In this document: positions 46,998 to 57,843 of the stretch, in pieces | Layout of the letters: each line of letters starts with the position of its first letter | Numbering within the stretch: the stretch's first letter is position 1 | Source of the DNA: Epithemia pelagica | Lineage: Eukaryota > Bacillariophyta > Bacillariophyceae > Surirellales > Surirellaceae | DNA: 64,000 bases | Assembly (NCBI GenBank): GCA_946965045.2 | Contig: OX337241.1 | Span: 2,351,744-2,415,743 of the forward strand | Direction of reading: 5' to 3' | Notes under the pieces: generated by a model | The model's database searches: none | What the model saw: the letters and a program-made list of their open reading frames with translations, nothing else | What the model was told of the DNA's origin: nothing | Made by a program: the position numbers and the translations under genes

Positions 46998-49499
46998 ATG
47001 ACAGTGGCCTTGAAAAAGAATCGATTGCAAGCGCGAGAACAAGTGGCCTTGGCATGGCACCAACGACGTCAACAACAACAACAACAACAACAATCGGGCC
47101 AAGACTCCTCCTCCCAACGAAGCACGCGTCCTCCGGCCTCGACTGCTTCGAGTCGATCGACGGCCCTCACCAGCACACCATCCCAGCAATCACAACAACC
47201 CGCTGCGTGGTTTCCCTTTTGGTCCGCCTTGTTCCAAAAAGCGAACAGCGTACAACGCTGTGGGGGTTGCACGACTACCAACCACCATCACAAGAGTTTT
47301 ACCACCAAAGCCCACCATCCTTCGTCCATTCCTCCATCCTCCAACAAGCAACCACCAAACGTTGCTCGACGACCCTCCCAACAACCACCACGATCTGTGG
47401 ATCACCACAAGGGTAGTAATAGTAGTACGACGCATACTTCGTCCTCGTCCTCCTCCAGTCCCACAACGTTTCCGTCCATGTTGGCCTTGCATCAAGCCAA
47501 TGCCCTGTCGCGACAAATTGAAACCCTTCTCTTGCATCATCAAGGACACAGTCAACGAAATTTGGGGGAATCACAACCAGAGCAAGAACCAGACGACGAC
47601 CCGGAACCACACCAAGACCCACCAACCGCTCGAACGACGGCAACCGCACCTACTGCCCCCTCCTCCAAGTCTTCTTCGTCTTCGTCGTCGTCGTCGTCCT
47701 TGCTCGTGTCCATTTTATCCTCGCAATACAATTTGGAACAGGCCGTGTACGAAATGGCCCAGGCTCGGACGCGCGCCTTTTGGCTCGTGGATTTGAGTAC
47801 GGTCGTTCATCGATTGGTGGAATGGGATCAAACATGGAATGCCACAAGTTCGAGTAGTAGTACGACGCACGTGCCCCCGGTACGACTCTTGTATCGCGTC
47901 TCGGCCAATGCCCATCCCATTTTGTTGCGGGTCTTGACTTGCTGTTGCACCACAACGACCACGACCAGCAGCAGCACAACAACAAGATCCTTGAGAGGAA
48001 CCAAACAACCCCAACAACAACAACCAGAACAGGAACCCGTGGTGCAATTGGTGACGAGCAATGCGTGGGATTTGGAACAAGTCCAACACTTTGGTGCGTC
48101 ACAACGGCAGCAATCGACCAGTTCCTCGTGTGTAACGACCGTCTGGGATGATTCTACCTGGACGGGCAAACCCAATGCCTATTTGCGCAAGGCCTGGCTC
48201 GGACGACCACAATCCTCCTCCGCGTCATCATCACAACCACCACAAGCACAACCCGCCATTTCCTGTTTGGCCGTAAATGGACCCCACGAAGTGCATCGCA
48301 TTTGGAATGCCTTGCAACGGGCCACGCAACGACGACGACAACGACCAAACCAATCGTCACCCAACAACAACCACCACACTCCTCGTGCCGCCGGCTTGTC
48401 GGTCTGTCTTCGATTGCCCGTCGGTCACCCCCACCAATGGTTGGACACGTGGATTTCAACGGTCCAGGCCTTGGACCGGTTGGCCGCCCGTCACAACAAG
48501 GACGACGACGACGACGAGTCCTTGTTTGGCATTGTGGCCGTGAGTGTGGAAGTGTCCGATTTGATAATCCACTCCTCCAACGCACCACAAAAGGAGGAGG
48601 AGCACACGTCTCCCGTAGTAGACTATACGAGTACTCCGTCGAGTACGACTCCCCGACCGCCGTATTCGTTGGACTCGACCAGCTGGAAGGCCTTGATGGA
48701 GTGTCTGACGTGGAACCACCACCAGGATCACAACAACACGAACGACACGGCCACAACATCCTCCTCATCGCCGCAGGCCATTCGAGTCGAATTGACGGGT
48801 TCGGTGGAATTGGATCCGGCCATGGTGGAATTTGTGTCCGTCCTGCAACGACAGGCGGCATGCTGCTCCACTACGACGACACGGCCACAACCACTGATTT
48901 CCGAACTGGCCATTGACATTACCGGTCCCCTCTTGACGTCGGCGGGAGCCTTGTGTACACGGGTCATTGGTGTCCGAGAAAGTAGTAGTGACCCTACCAA
49001 TCACGACGATGAGAGCAGCGCTAGTGCGAGTGCAAGCGCTTCGACGACGACCCCCCAAACCACAGAGGAGCCACCCGCCACAACAAGGACGACGACCCGT
49101 TCCAAACGCCGACTTCATTATTACATTGACGATGGATGTTATGGATCCCTCTATCAAGAAGAAGGAGGAAAAGGTGCCGCTCATCCACTTCAACCGGTAC
49201 CCCTCATTACCACGCCGCGGAGTACTACAGCAAGTAATAGCGACCAGGACACGCGGACAAACTCGACCCAGGACAACGACAATCACAACAACAAGGACAC
49301 GTTTGTCTCGACCGTCTGGGGTCCCACCTGCGATGGATTGGATCGAGTGTGCAATGACATTTGGTTGCCGGAATTGCAACGAGACGATTGGCTCGTCTTT
49401 CCCATTCACTGCAGTGGAGGAGAAGGATTGGGAACCGCCTTTAATGGATTTTGTCCACCCGATACCGCCTATTGCGTCCTCGGATACTTTCGAGAGTAG
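46998..49499 (+). CDS. ODC-like pseudoenzyme, copy 2, with chimeric 5' end
   Basis: 833 residues from the ATG at 46998. From KKNRLQAREQVA onward it is ~95 percent like copy 1, with the same YRVSANAHP (lost PLP lysine), YYIDDGCYGS and WGPTCDGLD motifs. Length differences lie in the Gln, Ser and Thr runs. Upstream of codon 6 the sequence is the repeat also found at 56590-56690, so the N-terminus (MTVAL) and any promoter come from repeat DNA. The TATA box and first 30 codons of copy 1 are absent. It may be transcribed from the repeat or silent. It is convergent with ankyrin gene 2. Confidence 0.68.
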   Translation: MTVALKKNRLQAREQVALAWHQRRQQQQQQQQSGQDSSSQRSTRPPASTASSRSTALTSTPSQQSQQPAAWFPFWSALFQKANSVQRCGGCTTTNHHHKSFTTKAHHPSSIPPSSNKQPPNVARRPSQQPPRSVDHHKGSNSSTTHTSSSSSSSPTTFPSMLALHQANALSRQIETLLLHHQGHSQRNLGESQPEQEPDDDPEPHQDPPTARTTATAPTAPSSKSSSSSSSSSSLLVSILSSQYNLEQAVYEMAQARTRAFWLVDLSTVVHRLVEWDQTWNATSSSSSTTHVPPVRLLYRVSANAHPILLRVLTCCCTTTTTTSSSTTTRSLRGTKQPQQQQPEQEPVVQLVTSNAWDLEQVQHFGASQRQQSTSSSCVTTVWDDSTWTGKPNAYLRKAWLGRPQSSSASSSQPPQAQPAISCLAVNGPHEVHRIWNALQRATQRRRQRPNQSSPNNNHHTPRAAGLSVCLRLPVGHPHQWLDTWISTVQALDRLAARHNKDDDDDESLFGIVAVSVEVSDLIIHSSNAPQKEEEHTSPVVDYTSTPSSTTPRPPYSLDSTSWKALMECLTWNHHQDHNNTNDTATTSSSSPQAIRVELTGSVELDPAMVEFVSVLQRQAACCSTTTTRPQPLISELAIDITGPLLTSAGALCTRVIGVRESSSDPTNHDDESSASASASASTTTPQTTEEPPATTRTTTRSKRRLHYYIDDGCYGSLYQEEGGKGAAHPLQPVPLITTPRSTTASNSDQDTRTNSTQDNDNHNNKDTFVSTVWGPTCDGLDRVCNDIWLPELQRDDWLVFPIHCSGGEGLGTAFNGFCPPDTAYCVLGYFRE

Positions 49500-49695
49500 G
49501 TGTACGGATTGTAGAAAACGACGACACGAGTCGAACCTGTGTGTAGCAACCTAGGAACAACCATCACCACTCAAACACAAAATGGCTTAGTCTAGAATCT
49601 CTCATGTATAGAACACTGTCATAAGATATCTAAATCGAGGGGCTCGGATCGAACGCGAGCCCGCTCTCGCATAGTTTCGCCATATATGTGCTGGT
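49500..49695. other. Short convergent intergenic region, copy 2
   Basis: 196 bp between converging genes, homologous to 15418-15591; likely 3' untranslated regions. Confidence 0.5.
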
Positions 49696-52272
49696 CTACA
49701 GTCCGGCGGCGTGTTGGCCCAAGGCATGAAGGACCATGGTCAAAAGTTCCGTCACGGTCTTGTCCGTCGTGCTGCCTTCCATGGCATAATCCAATGGATT
49801 TCTCCCACTTTGATCCGTCCAAACGACTGCTTCCGGATCTTCCTCGAGCAAGCATTGAATCACTGGCAATGACGCTCCATGAATCACGGCCGAGTGAAGG
49901 GCCGACCGTCCATAAAAATCCACGGCTTGGTTGGCATCCGGACAATGGTCCAACAAGAGCTGAACGACAGACGAGGATGCTGTGGTTCCCGTCTTGCAAA
50001 CCAACTGCAAGGGCAAGGAACCATCCGAGGGATCGGGAATTGCGGCTCCCATTGGATACAGACCCAGCAAAAGGTCCAAAAAGCCAATGGGAGCATTTTC
50101 AATGCAGGCCATGTGGATGGGAAGCCGTTTCCAAATGCTTCGAAAATGGCCACCCCCACCCTCCTCCGGTTTGCAGCATCTCATGTTGCTGTGGTGGCAG
50201 TGGTGGTCAACACCATAATACCACTTGTGTGCGGTCGTGGGATCATCTTCCACCAATTCCAGGGCTCGTGTCCAATCCCTCTGCACAATCATATCCAAAA
50301 GTCCATCTACAATGGATGGAGGCGGAGGCACCATGGCGTACCTGGACGATGATGAAAAAGAAGAATTGACAGTGGTAGATTCCTTCTCTTGTGCTACAAC
50401 TGTGTTTGCGGAGAAGTCCGCCTTGTTTTCTTCCTTGCTCGAGGACGAAGCCACCAGTGTGATGGTGTCGAGAGGAATTGGTAGAGACTCATGACTGGTA
50501 CAATCTCCGACGCCGGACAACAAAACATGCCGACATTGGTCTTTATAGTCGCCGTCCTTCATGCATTCGTCCAGGTATTCCAAGGCAGTTTTTCCATGCT
50601 TGTCACTAGGCCAATCCACCGGTCCCGACTCGCACAGGATTTGCAAGGATTCCAGTGGACCTGGTGTTGTCGTCTCATCATCATCACCGTCCTTCTTGAG
50701 TGTGGAAAGGGCCAAGGTTGTTTCGGGATTTGGCTCGCAAAGTGTGGGTAGGTTCCAGCCCGCCGCAACCAAATGAATGGGAAGCATGCCCAGGACAGGC
50801 GTCGACGCTCCACCTGGATACGCTCGAATCAAAAGGTCCAGAACGGAAGGACTCGCCTGAAAGATGCAGGCAATGTGAATGGGCAAAAGAAGCAGAAGAC
50901 GAGTCCCATCATGCCTGGCAATTTCGTCCAGGAGGGGCTGGATATCCCACTCGACCACAAACCGATTGAAATCATTCTTTGGGCTACTCGTCGTCGTGTC
51001 GGATACACCCGACGACGTGCTCTCCGTGTCGTTGGATACCTTGGCTTGCATGGTTGGCGCGAGTCCTTCGGTGAAACCAACCTGGAACGGAGCTGCAGGT
51101 TCTTGGTACGTCCACGAGCCTCCTTCATTGTCATGACCAGTGGTCTGCTGCTGCTGCGCAGAACGTCGTGATGATGAAAGGGACGCGGTAGAGGGGGTAT
51201 CGTCGAAAGAATCATTGTTCCGTTCCGACTCTTCCCACGTGCGTTCCGTTTCTTTATCATGAGGAGGACGAGGAGGAGACGCTGGGAGTGGCATGGCAGC
51301 CAGTCCTCCCGATGGACTGAGTTGAAGCACCACTCCCGGCTTGGTCGTCAAGTCCATTTCGTCGTCTTCCTGGTTGTTCCAACAGGGTGGTGGTTGCTCT
51401 AGTCCTCGAATGGAAGGACCATCAGTACTGGACAAGGACGATTGATCGTCGCAGTCGCAATACAAAAACACTCCATGATGGTTCGTCGTCTTTTTGGGTG
51501 GACTGTACTCGTTCACTGATTCTTCACCTCCCACCGGTTGTGGGCCATGGGGAAGGAGGAATCTTCGTGGTTCGACACTCCCTGAATCGACATCTTCTGC
51601 ATTGTCACCACTTGGTTGGGGAGAAACCATTGGAAATTGGGGAAAAGATCCGTTTCGATGGTCTCGCCATGAACGCAACTTCTTGGCCAATCTTGTTGTG
51701 GTGGTTCTTCTCCTCCTTGGAGGAACTCCCCGTCGTCGTGTCGTAGTAGTATGGTGTGGCCATTTGTGTCCTTCTTGTTGTTGTTGGGGACGACCCGGGC
51801 GATGACTACGACTACGACGACCGTTGTTGGTGTTGTTGTGGTTCTTCCGGCTCGGATAATGGTGGGGTTGGACAGACACGGCGGCTGTGGCTGCGGCATC
51901 CATCACCGAGTGGTGTTGTTGTAGCAAGAGTTGTACCACTTCCACGGGTGGATCCAAGGCACAGATCAAATGCAAGGGCATGACAGTCAACTCCAAATCG
52001 ATACCCTCCGAAAGGGCAATGCAAACTTCCATGGTCAGTTCTTCTGGATACCGATGTACACGAATCAAGACACGTTGCCAATCCTGACGCAAAATCAAGG
52101 CCCACAGCGGTGAAGACGAACAGGAGGACCGAAGAAGCGGACATGTAGTCGTCATGGTTCGAGCGGAGAATGGGTTTCTCTTCCAGACAACATGTTCCGG
52201 AACGCAAGACTTATTGAGGGGAGGATCAAAGGGTCGTGCTGGCAATGGAGGCACTGCCAATTGGTTTCCCAT
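49696..52272 (-). CDS. Ankyrin-repeat protein, intact copy
   Basis: 858 residues, a single exon. Residues 1-130 include VMPLHLICALDPPVEVVQLL, the first ankyrin-like unit. Residues 150-375 are low complexity (Arg/Thr/Pro/Ser). From about 430 a compact ankyrin region follows: LPIHIACIFQASPSVLDLL, LPIHLVAAGWN, GKTALEYLDE, LPIHMACIENAPIGFLDLL, LPLQLVCKTG, RSALHSAVIHGASLP and RNPLDYAMEGST. Such arrays mediate protein contacts; the partner is unknown. Sequences of this LP(I/L)H.AC type are frequent in diatoms. It is the reference for the split copy at 15592/44491 and the truncated copies at 54195 and 60098. Confidence 0.82.
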   Translation of the reverse strand: MGNQLAVPPLPARPFDPPLNKSCVPEHVVWKRNPFSARTMTTTCPLLRSSCSSSPLWALILRQDWQRVLIRVHRYPEELTMEVCIALSEGIDLELTVMPLHLICALDPPVEVVQLLLQQHHSVMDAAATAAVSVQPHHYPSRKNHNNTNNGRRSRSHRPGRPQQQQEGHKWPHHTTTTRRRGVPPRRRRTTTTRLAKKLRSWRDHRNGSFPQFPMVSPQPSGDNAEDVDSGSVEPRRFLLPHGPQPVGGEESVNEYSPPKKTTNHHGVFLYCDCDDQSSLSSTDGPSIRGLEQPPPCWNNQEDDEMDLTTKPGVVLQLSPSGGLAAMPLPASPPRPPHDKETERTWEESERNNDSFDDTPSTASLSSSRRSAQQQQTTGHDNEGGSWTYQEPAAPFQVGFTEGLAPTMQAKVSNDTESTSSGVSDTTTSSPKNDFNRFVVEWDIQPLLDEIARHDGTRLLLLLPIHIACIFQASPSVLDLLIRAYPGGASTPVLGMLPIHLVAAGWNLPTLCEPNPETTLALSTLKKDGDDDETTTPGPLESLQILCESGPVDWPSDKHGKTALEYLDECMKDGDYKDQCRHVLLSGVGDCTSHESLPIPLDTITLVASSSSKEENKADFSANTVVAQEKESTTVNSSFSSSSRYAMVPPPPSIVDGLLDMIVQRDWTRALELVEDDPTTAHKWYYGVDHHCHHSNMRCCKPEEGGGGHFRSIWKRLPIHMACIENAPIGFLDLLLGLYPMGAAIPDPSDGSLPLQLVCKTGTTASSSVVQLLLDHCPDANQAVDFYGRSALHSAVIHGASLPVIQCLLEEDPEAVVWTDQSGRNPLDYAMEGSTTDKTVTELLTMVLHALGQHAAGL

Positions 52273-52948
52273 GCTGGTGTGTGTGCCAACGATATTGGTA
52301 CCTTGTTGTTCGTTCTAGAATACTGGTGAAACCGAAACAAAATAATGAGCCACGGTCAGTGTGCGCAAGTTTTGGTTGGTGGTTGGAATGGTGGAACCTG
52401 GATGCTTTTCCTGGAGTCCTCTCCCACCAAACCACTCCGTGTGTGTGTCTTGCACAATGGAATCCGCAACCACCACCACATGGATCTCTCTCTCTCTCTC
52501 TTGGGTACAGAACGTTCCATCAGAATCAGGCATGGCCCTTGGCAGAGTGTTGGAAGTTGTCCGCACCTCTATGGAAAAAGGTCCTGGAGGAAAGGATCCT
52601 TCCGTACACCGTTGACCCGCCACAAACACTGGTTAGAAATGGAACTCCCAATTCCCAATCCCATCTACTCGAGGAAGAACCATCCTCCTGTAGTACACTC
52701 CGCACCAATATCCCTAATTGCTAGCTTTTGGCAGTTCCTGGAAGCTGAGAAACTTTCTACCTAGGAGTACCTAGTAGTTCGAGATTGTTGGAACCCAGCC
52801 AGTACAGGGCTCCAAGAACAGACGCATGACAGTGGCCTTGGACGAGACAGCAGAATGGAATACTAACGACTACTGGTGGATCATCTGCCCATCCATCTCG
52901 CGTCCAAAGCTCTTGTACGGGCAGGGTGACTTTCAGGTTCAACACTGT
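52273..52948. other. Upstream region of ankyrin gene 2
   Basis: The probable promoter region of the ankyrin gene, homologous to 45623-46300 and 55331-55980. It has a CT run near 52486-52501 and a GGACGAGACAGCAGAATGG repeat at about 52839. No gene is supported. Confidence 0.45.
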
Positions 52949-52979
52949 AGTAATTTTCCTTCCACTTGCAAAATATCGC

Positions 52980-53534
52980 CTAGAGACGAATGCCGATGAA
53001 TTTCTTGAAGCGATCACGGCGCGTCTCCACTGTGCCTCCGGCGGCAAGGCCGTAGAAACCCAGCGCGGCATTCAACGCAGGCCCATTCATGGTGTTCAAA
53101 GCTTGAAGAGTGGCAGGAAACTGGGGAAATGGGTTCCCAGTGCCATTATTCAACGGAGTAAGTATATCATTTTGATGGACAGCCACGGCGTTGCTTTGAC
53201 GTGCATTGATATTTACGAGTTGTGCATTGATATTTACGAGTTGTGCATTGATAGGAGCCAAGCCAGCAGCCAACGCAGGACCAAACCAAGCAGGGGCTCC
53301 TCCCCCCGCCACAACGCCTGTGGCAGCAGCAGTGCAACGTGCTTGGAACGCTTCGTGATCCCCGTACTCTGCTTCCGTGATGGAACCATTTTGAAATAGG
53401 CCCTCCGCTATTTTCTTGCGCTTTGCAGACCGAGTGACGCGGACATTGGCAGGCCCAGCTGCGCCAACGTCGACAACTAAATCGAGAGCCGCTTGAGCAC
53501 TAGCGTTTGCAACTGCAGGTGGATTGAACGCCAT
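52980..53534 (-). CDS. Small conserved protein, family M, copy 2
   Basis: 184 residues, as copy 1 but with a 21-base tandem duplication that adds one heptad (QLVNINA repeated). The rest, including the TRSAKRKK basic patch and the FKKFIGIRL end, is unchanged. Function unknown. Retention of the frame through an in-frame heptad gain is compatible with a coiled-coil role but does not prove it. Confidence 0.52.
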   Translation of the reverse strand: MAFNPPAVANASAQAALDLVVDVGAAGPANVRVTRSAKRKKIAEGLFQNGSITEAEYGDHEAFQARCTAAATGVVAGGGAPAWFGPALAAGLAPINAQLVNINAQLVNINARQSNAVAVHQNDILTPLNNGTGNPFPQFPATLQALNTMNGPALNAALGFYGLAAGGTVETRRDRFKKFIGIRL

Positions 53535-53843
53535 GGTATGGTAATGACAAAATGACATCGAGTTCACGAAAAACTTTTCGCGCGGATGCTTGTCTGTCGT
53601 GCGTACGTCGTGACGCGGCAGGAGTTCGGGAGCAGATGTTCGGACATCAGATGGACGAGCACGCGCGGAGCGCGCACACGGCCACGGCCAGCGCGCAACT
53701 GTGGATGGAGCTGGGAAGCAGAACATCGGCATCAGAGTCGAGCTCACAATTTTGGGATAGTGAGTAGAGACTTCGAAATCTGCCATCTCAAGTGGAGGAC
53801 ATCAAACTAGATAGTTCTAAGGATTCAAAAACTGTTTGCTACG

Positions 53844-54224
53844 ATGACTGTTTCGACTAATCCTTTCTTTGAGGACGACGACTTCTTCTTCCCGCCTCCG
53901 GACCCGCCTCAACAGGATCCTTTGATGGGTTTGAAAGGTCCTCCCCCTTCCAACGGGACTGCTTCTGACATTCCTGTTGTCTCCCAACTTTCCCAAGGAA
54001 ATGATACCCATGCTGGTGTTTCGGAAACCGAAGTGGTCGACCTATGCTCGGTAGATGGTGACGGGCCCGGCGTGCGGGCCCGTCCCAAATTCGACTCGGT
54101 GATGAAAGAATCGCTGCGACGCTTGTGCATATGGAAGGTTTTGCAAGAACAACATGAGCGAGAGCAACAACAACAACAACAACAAGATTATCATGGTCTG
54201 CTGCTGCTCCGCAGAACGTCGTGA
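53844..54224 (+). CDS. Small acidic protein, family V, copy 2
   Basis: 126 residues. It is one Gln shorter than copy 1 and reads NPFFEDDD in place of NPVFEDDD. It has the same EVVDLC motif and ends in the same ankyrin antisense tail from 54195. Divergent from family M copy 2. Function unknown. Confidence 0.48.
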   Translation: MTVSTNPFFEDDDFFFPPPDPPQQDPLMGLKGPPPSNGTASDIPVVSQLSQGNDTHAGVSETEVVDLCSVDGDGPGVRARPKFDSVMKESLRRLCIWKVLQEQHEREQQQQQQQDYHGLLLLRRTS

Positions 54225-55330
54225 TGATGAAAGGGACACGGTAGAGGGGGTATCGTCGATAGTCTCGTTGTTCCGTTCCGACTCTTCCCACATGCGTGCC
54301 GTTTCTTTATCATGAGGAGGACGAGGAGGAGACGCTGGGAGTGGCATGGCAGCCAGTCCTCCCGACGGACTGAGTTGAAGCACCACTCCCGGTTTGGTCG
54401 TCAAGTCCATTTCGTCATCGTCGTGGTTGTTCCAACAGGGTGATGGTTGCTCTAGTACTCGAATGGAAGGACCATCATTACTGGACAAGGACGATTCATC
54501 GCCGCAGTCGCAATACAAAAACACGCCATGATGGTTCGTCGTCTTTTTGGGTGGACTGTACTCATTCACTGATTCTTCCCCTCCCACCGGTTGTGGGCCA
54601 TGGGGAAGGAGGAATCTTCGTGGTTCGACACTCCCCAAATCGACATCTTCTGCATTGTCACCACTTGGTTGGGGAAAAACCGTTGGAAATTGGGGAAAGG
54701 ATCCGTTTCGATGGTCTCGCCAGGAACGCAACTTCTTGGCCAATCTTGTTGTTGTTGGCGGTCTCCTCCTCCTGGGAGGAACCCCCCGTCGTCGTGTCGT
54801 AGTAGTATGGTGTGGCCATTTGTGTCCTTCTTGTTGTTGATGTTGGGGACGACCCGGACGACGATTACGACTACGACGACCGCTGGTCTCGTGGTTCTTC
54901 TGGCTCGGATAATGTGGGGTTGGATGGACACGGCGGCTGTGGCTGTGGCATCCATCACCGAGTGGTGTTGTTGGAGCAAGAGTTGTACCACTTCCACGGG
55001 TGGATCCAAGGCACAGACCAAATGCAAAGGCATGACAGTCAACTCCAAATCGACACCCTCCGAAAGGGCAATGCAAACTTCCATGGCCAGTTCTTCTGGA
55101 TACCGATGTACACGAATCAAGACACGTTGCCAATCCTGACGCAAAATCAAGGCCCACAGCGGTGAAGAAGAAGAAGAAGAAGAGGACCGAAGAAGCGGAC
55201 ATGTCGTCGTCATGGTTCGAGTGGAGAATGGGTTTCTCTTCCAGACAACATGTTCCGGAACGCAAGACTTATTGAGGGGAGGATCAAAGGGTCGTGCTGG
55301 CAATGGAGGCACTGCCAATTGGTTTCCCAT
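54195..55330 (-). pseudogene. Ankyrin 5' half, frameshifted (S2)
   Basis: Starts MGNQLAVPPLPARP at 55330 and reads through MPLHLVCALDPPVEVV, but one base is missing near 54914 (ATAATGTGGGG against ATAATGGTGGGG in S1). The frame changes after SIQPH and ends at 54566. The remaining ankyrin sequence continues in another frame to 54195, where homology stops at the same breakpoint as in S1. Non-functional as an ankyrin gene. Confidence 0.85.
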
Positions 55331-56020
55331 GCTGGTGTGTGTGTCCACGATATTGGTACCTTGTTGCTCGTTCTAGAATACTGGTGAAACCGAAAAAAAT
55401 AAGAGCCACGATCAGTGTGCGCAAGTTTTGGTTGGTGGTGGGAATGGTGGAACCTGGATGCTTTTCCTGGAGGCCTCTCCCACCAAACCACTCCGTGTGT
55501 GTGTCTTGCACATTGGAATCCACAACCACCACCACATGGATCTCTCTCTCTCTCTCTCTTGGTTACAGAACGCTCCACCAGAATCAGGCATGTTCCTTGG
55601 TAGAGTGTTGGAATTTGTCCGCACCTCTATGGAAAAAGGTCCTGAAGGAAAGGATCCTTCCGTACACCGTTGACCCGCCACAAACACTGGTTCCCGCCTC
55701 GTAGGAATGGAACTACCAATCCCATCTACTCGAGGAAGAATCATCCTCCTGTAGTCCACTCCGCAACAATATCCCTAATAGTTAGCTTTCGGCAGTTCCT
55801 GGAAGCTGAGAAACCCTCTACCTACCTAGTAGTTCGAGATTGTTGGAACCCAGCCAGCATGACAAGTGGCCTTGGACGAGACAGTAGAATGGAATAATAA
55901 CGACTACTGGTGGATCATCTGCCCATCCATCTCGCGTCCAAAGCTCTTGTATGGGCAGGGTGACTTTTAGGTTCAACATTGTCCCCTTTGGCCATTCTGG
56001 GAGAATGTTTGAACCCTGTA

Positions 56021-56098
56021 ATGAAGAGAGAGCCCTTTTATGATCGCGATCCTTGCACTCCAGCTAGGAGTGCGATCATAAAAGCGCTCTCCCTTCAT
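56021..56098. repeat. Inverted repeat, 27-bp arms (S2 copy)
   Basis: Same hairpin as at 46341-46418, centred on a 24-base loop. Confidence 0.9.
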
Positions 56099-56691
56099 CA
56101 CGGTCTGGAAGGCAGTAGATGAGTCCGACACTGGGACCCGTCCAATCGACGTTGCGATGCCTTGATTTGTAGGGAGAATTTTGCCGCCGAACGGAAATCT
56201 CTCATGACCACCGCAGAGCCTTTTTTGTTCTTCCAATTCTGGTAATTTCTCTTGCAGGTCTTCCTTGGCAGTGCTTTGTTGTTGTTCTTGTTGTTGTTTG
56301 GCCATGCTTCTTTTTTGAGCCTCGAGGACGGTGCAACTCCTTCCATATGATTGGTATCTGTGGCCGTCGGTTGCATGCCTTCAACTTTTGGCTCCATGTG
56401 CTGCGTCTCGTGATTTGTGTCATGTTGGAACTCTGGGAACAAGCGAAACAAGAGCTTCAACAGAATCATCTTTGTAATCTTCCCGACTCTTGGTCCTCCT
56501 TCTCGTCGCTATGGTCTACGGCCACGTTCTTATTGTATCAATCCCATGCACTGAATTTGGTACAAAATTACAAGGATGTGAGTCGTTAGTACCTGGAAGC
56601 TGAGAAACTCTCTACACCTACCTAGTAGTTCGAGATTGTTGGAACCGCCAGTACAGGGCTCCAAGAAGAACAGACGCATGACAGTGGCCTT

Positions 56692-56937
56692 GGACGAGAC
56701 AGCAGAATGGAATGCTAACGACTGCTGTTGGATCATCCACCAGTCGTTCGTATACCATTCTGCTGTCTCGTCCAAAAAGGACACAAGGACCGATTGCCAT
56801 GCTTTTGTTCTTGCAGTCTTTATCATGGACATAGAGGTAGTCATGACAGTCCGGCCTTGGACGAGACAGAAGAATGGTATACGAACGACTGGTGGATCAT
56901 CCACCAGTCGTTCGTATACCATTCTGCAATCTCGTCC
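56692..56937. repeat. Two adjacent palindromes (foldback modules)
   Basis: 56859-56937 is a 79-bp near-perfect palindrome: 39-base arms with three mismatches and a single central base, GGACGAGA...CTGGTGGAT/C/ATCCACCAG...TCTCGTCC. 56692-56773 is a second, less perfect 82-bp one built from the same arms. Single arms occur alone at about 46198, 52839 and 55875. They look like MITE-type foldback units, and the S3 copy is at 62595-62840. Confidence 0.88.
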
Positions 56938-57396
56938 AGAAAGGACACTAATCCCGACTGCCATGCTTGTTCGTGCAGTCTTTATCATGGACATCGAGGA
57001 AGTTGTTTGGAGGGTGTGGAGTAGCGTGGAGGCCGCTTGTTGATGATCGATCATTGTCTGACAGAGTCTCTTGCTGCTGTATGGTCGTTGATGGCAGTCC
57101 CAGGAAAAGGGTTCAATCCCTAATACTTAGTATCCCAAGAAGATTTCAGTTTTTCAGAGCTCAATCATCTCTTTAAGTCGTAGCGTTAGGGCGTGTAGTG
57201 GAACCGACGCACATATGCGAAGGGCGATGGCGGCGCAGCGACACACATCCATTACAGCAACAGGTTTTGTTGTGTGTGCATACAAGCTGTCGTTGTTGTT
57301 GTTCCTGTGTGAGCAAAGAAGTGTATTGCTTGTGTCATCCGTTTGGACAAGAAAGGAACGTATTTTTTTTCTGGACAGTGAGAAGCGTACAACAAC

Positions 57397-57843
57397 ATGT
57401 TTTCGACGAGATCCTCTTTGCTCCTCCGGTCCCTTGGTCGGACACCTCCCACGACGACACTGGGTCGCGTCCGTCACATGGGCGGCGGCAAAATGCCCGT
57501 ACCACAATCCATGAAGGCCAAACTGTGGGGTGGTGTGACGGAACGAGAAGGATGGGAAGATAGTTTTTACGTGACATCGGCCTTGGCCTGTTTGGGCTTT
57601 TACTTGTATTTTTTCATGACCCCCGACACCAATATTCAATCCTGGGCCCGCAACGAAGCCGCAGCTCGATTGCGTCTCAAGGAAGAACATGGGTTCACTG
57701 ATTTTAAATTTGGAACGCATTATCAAGACAAGTTGCTGGATAGCCGTAGAACGGAGTGGGATGATTTGGGCAGCAAATTTGATCCCTTCAAGGAGGAAGA
57801 CGACGATGACGACGAAGATGATGAAGAAGAAGATGACGAATAA
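57397..57843 (+). CDS. Mitochondrial complex I ESSS/NDUFB11-like subunit, copy 1
   Basis: 148 residues. The start (MFSTRSSLLLRSLGRTPPTT) is Arg/Ser-rich without acids, a typical mitochondrial presequence. A single hydrophobic span VTSALACLGFYLYFFM follows WEDSFY. Then comes PDTNIQSWARNEAAARLRLKEEHG, resembling the matrix- or intermembrane-facing motif of the ESSS/NDUFB11 accessory subunit of NADH:ubiquinone oxidoreductase. The C-terminus is an acidic D/E run. ESSS is a supernumerary subunit needed for assembly of the membrane arm in other eukaryotes. The gene is duplicated intact at 63300. A CxxxC-type confirmation is not available, so the family call is moderate. Confidence 0.62.
   Translation: MFSTRSSLLLRSLGRTPPTTTLGRVRHMGGGKMPVPQSMKAKLWGGVTEREGWEDSFYVTSALACLGFYLYFFMTPDTNIQSWARNEAAARLRLKEEHGFTDFKFGTHYQDKLLDSRRTEWDDLGSKFDPFKEEDDDDDEDDEEEDDE

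Larger units (their letters stand above)
55331..57396. other. Non-coding duplicated DNA with foldbacks (S2)
   Basis: Contains a CT run (about 55541-55560), the hairpin at 56021-56098, a weak minus-strand frame at 56305-55973 (MAKQQQEQ...) and the palindromes at 56692-56773 and 56859-56937. The final ~300 bases are the upstream region of the complex I gene. No other gene is supported. Confidence 0.5.
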
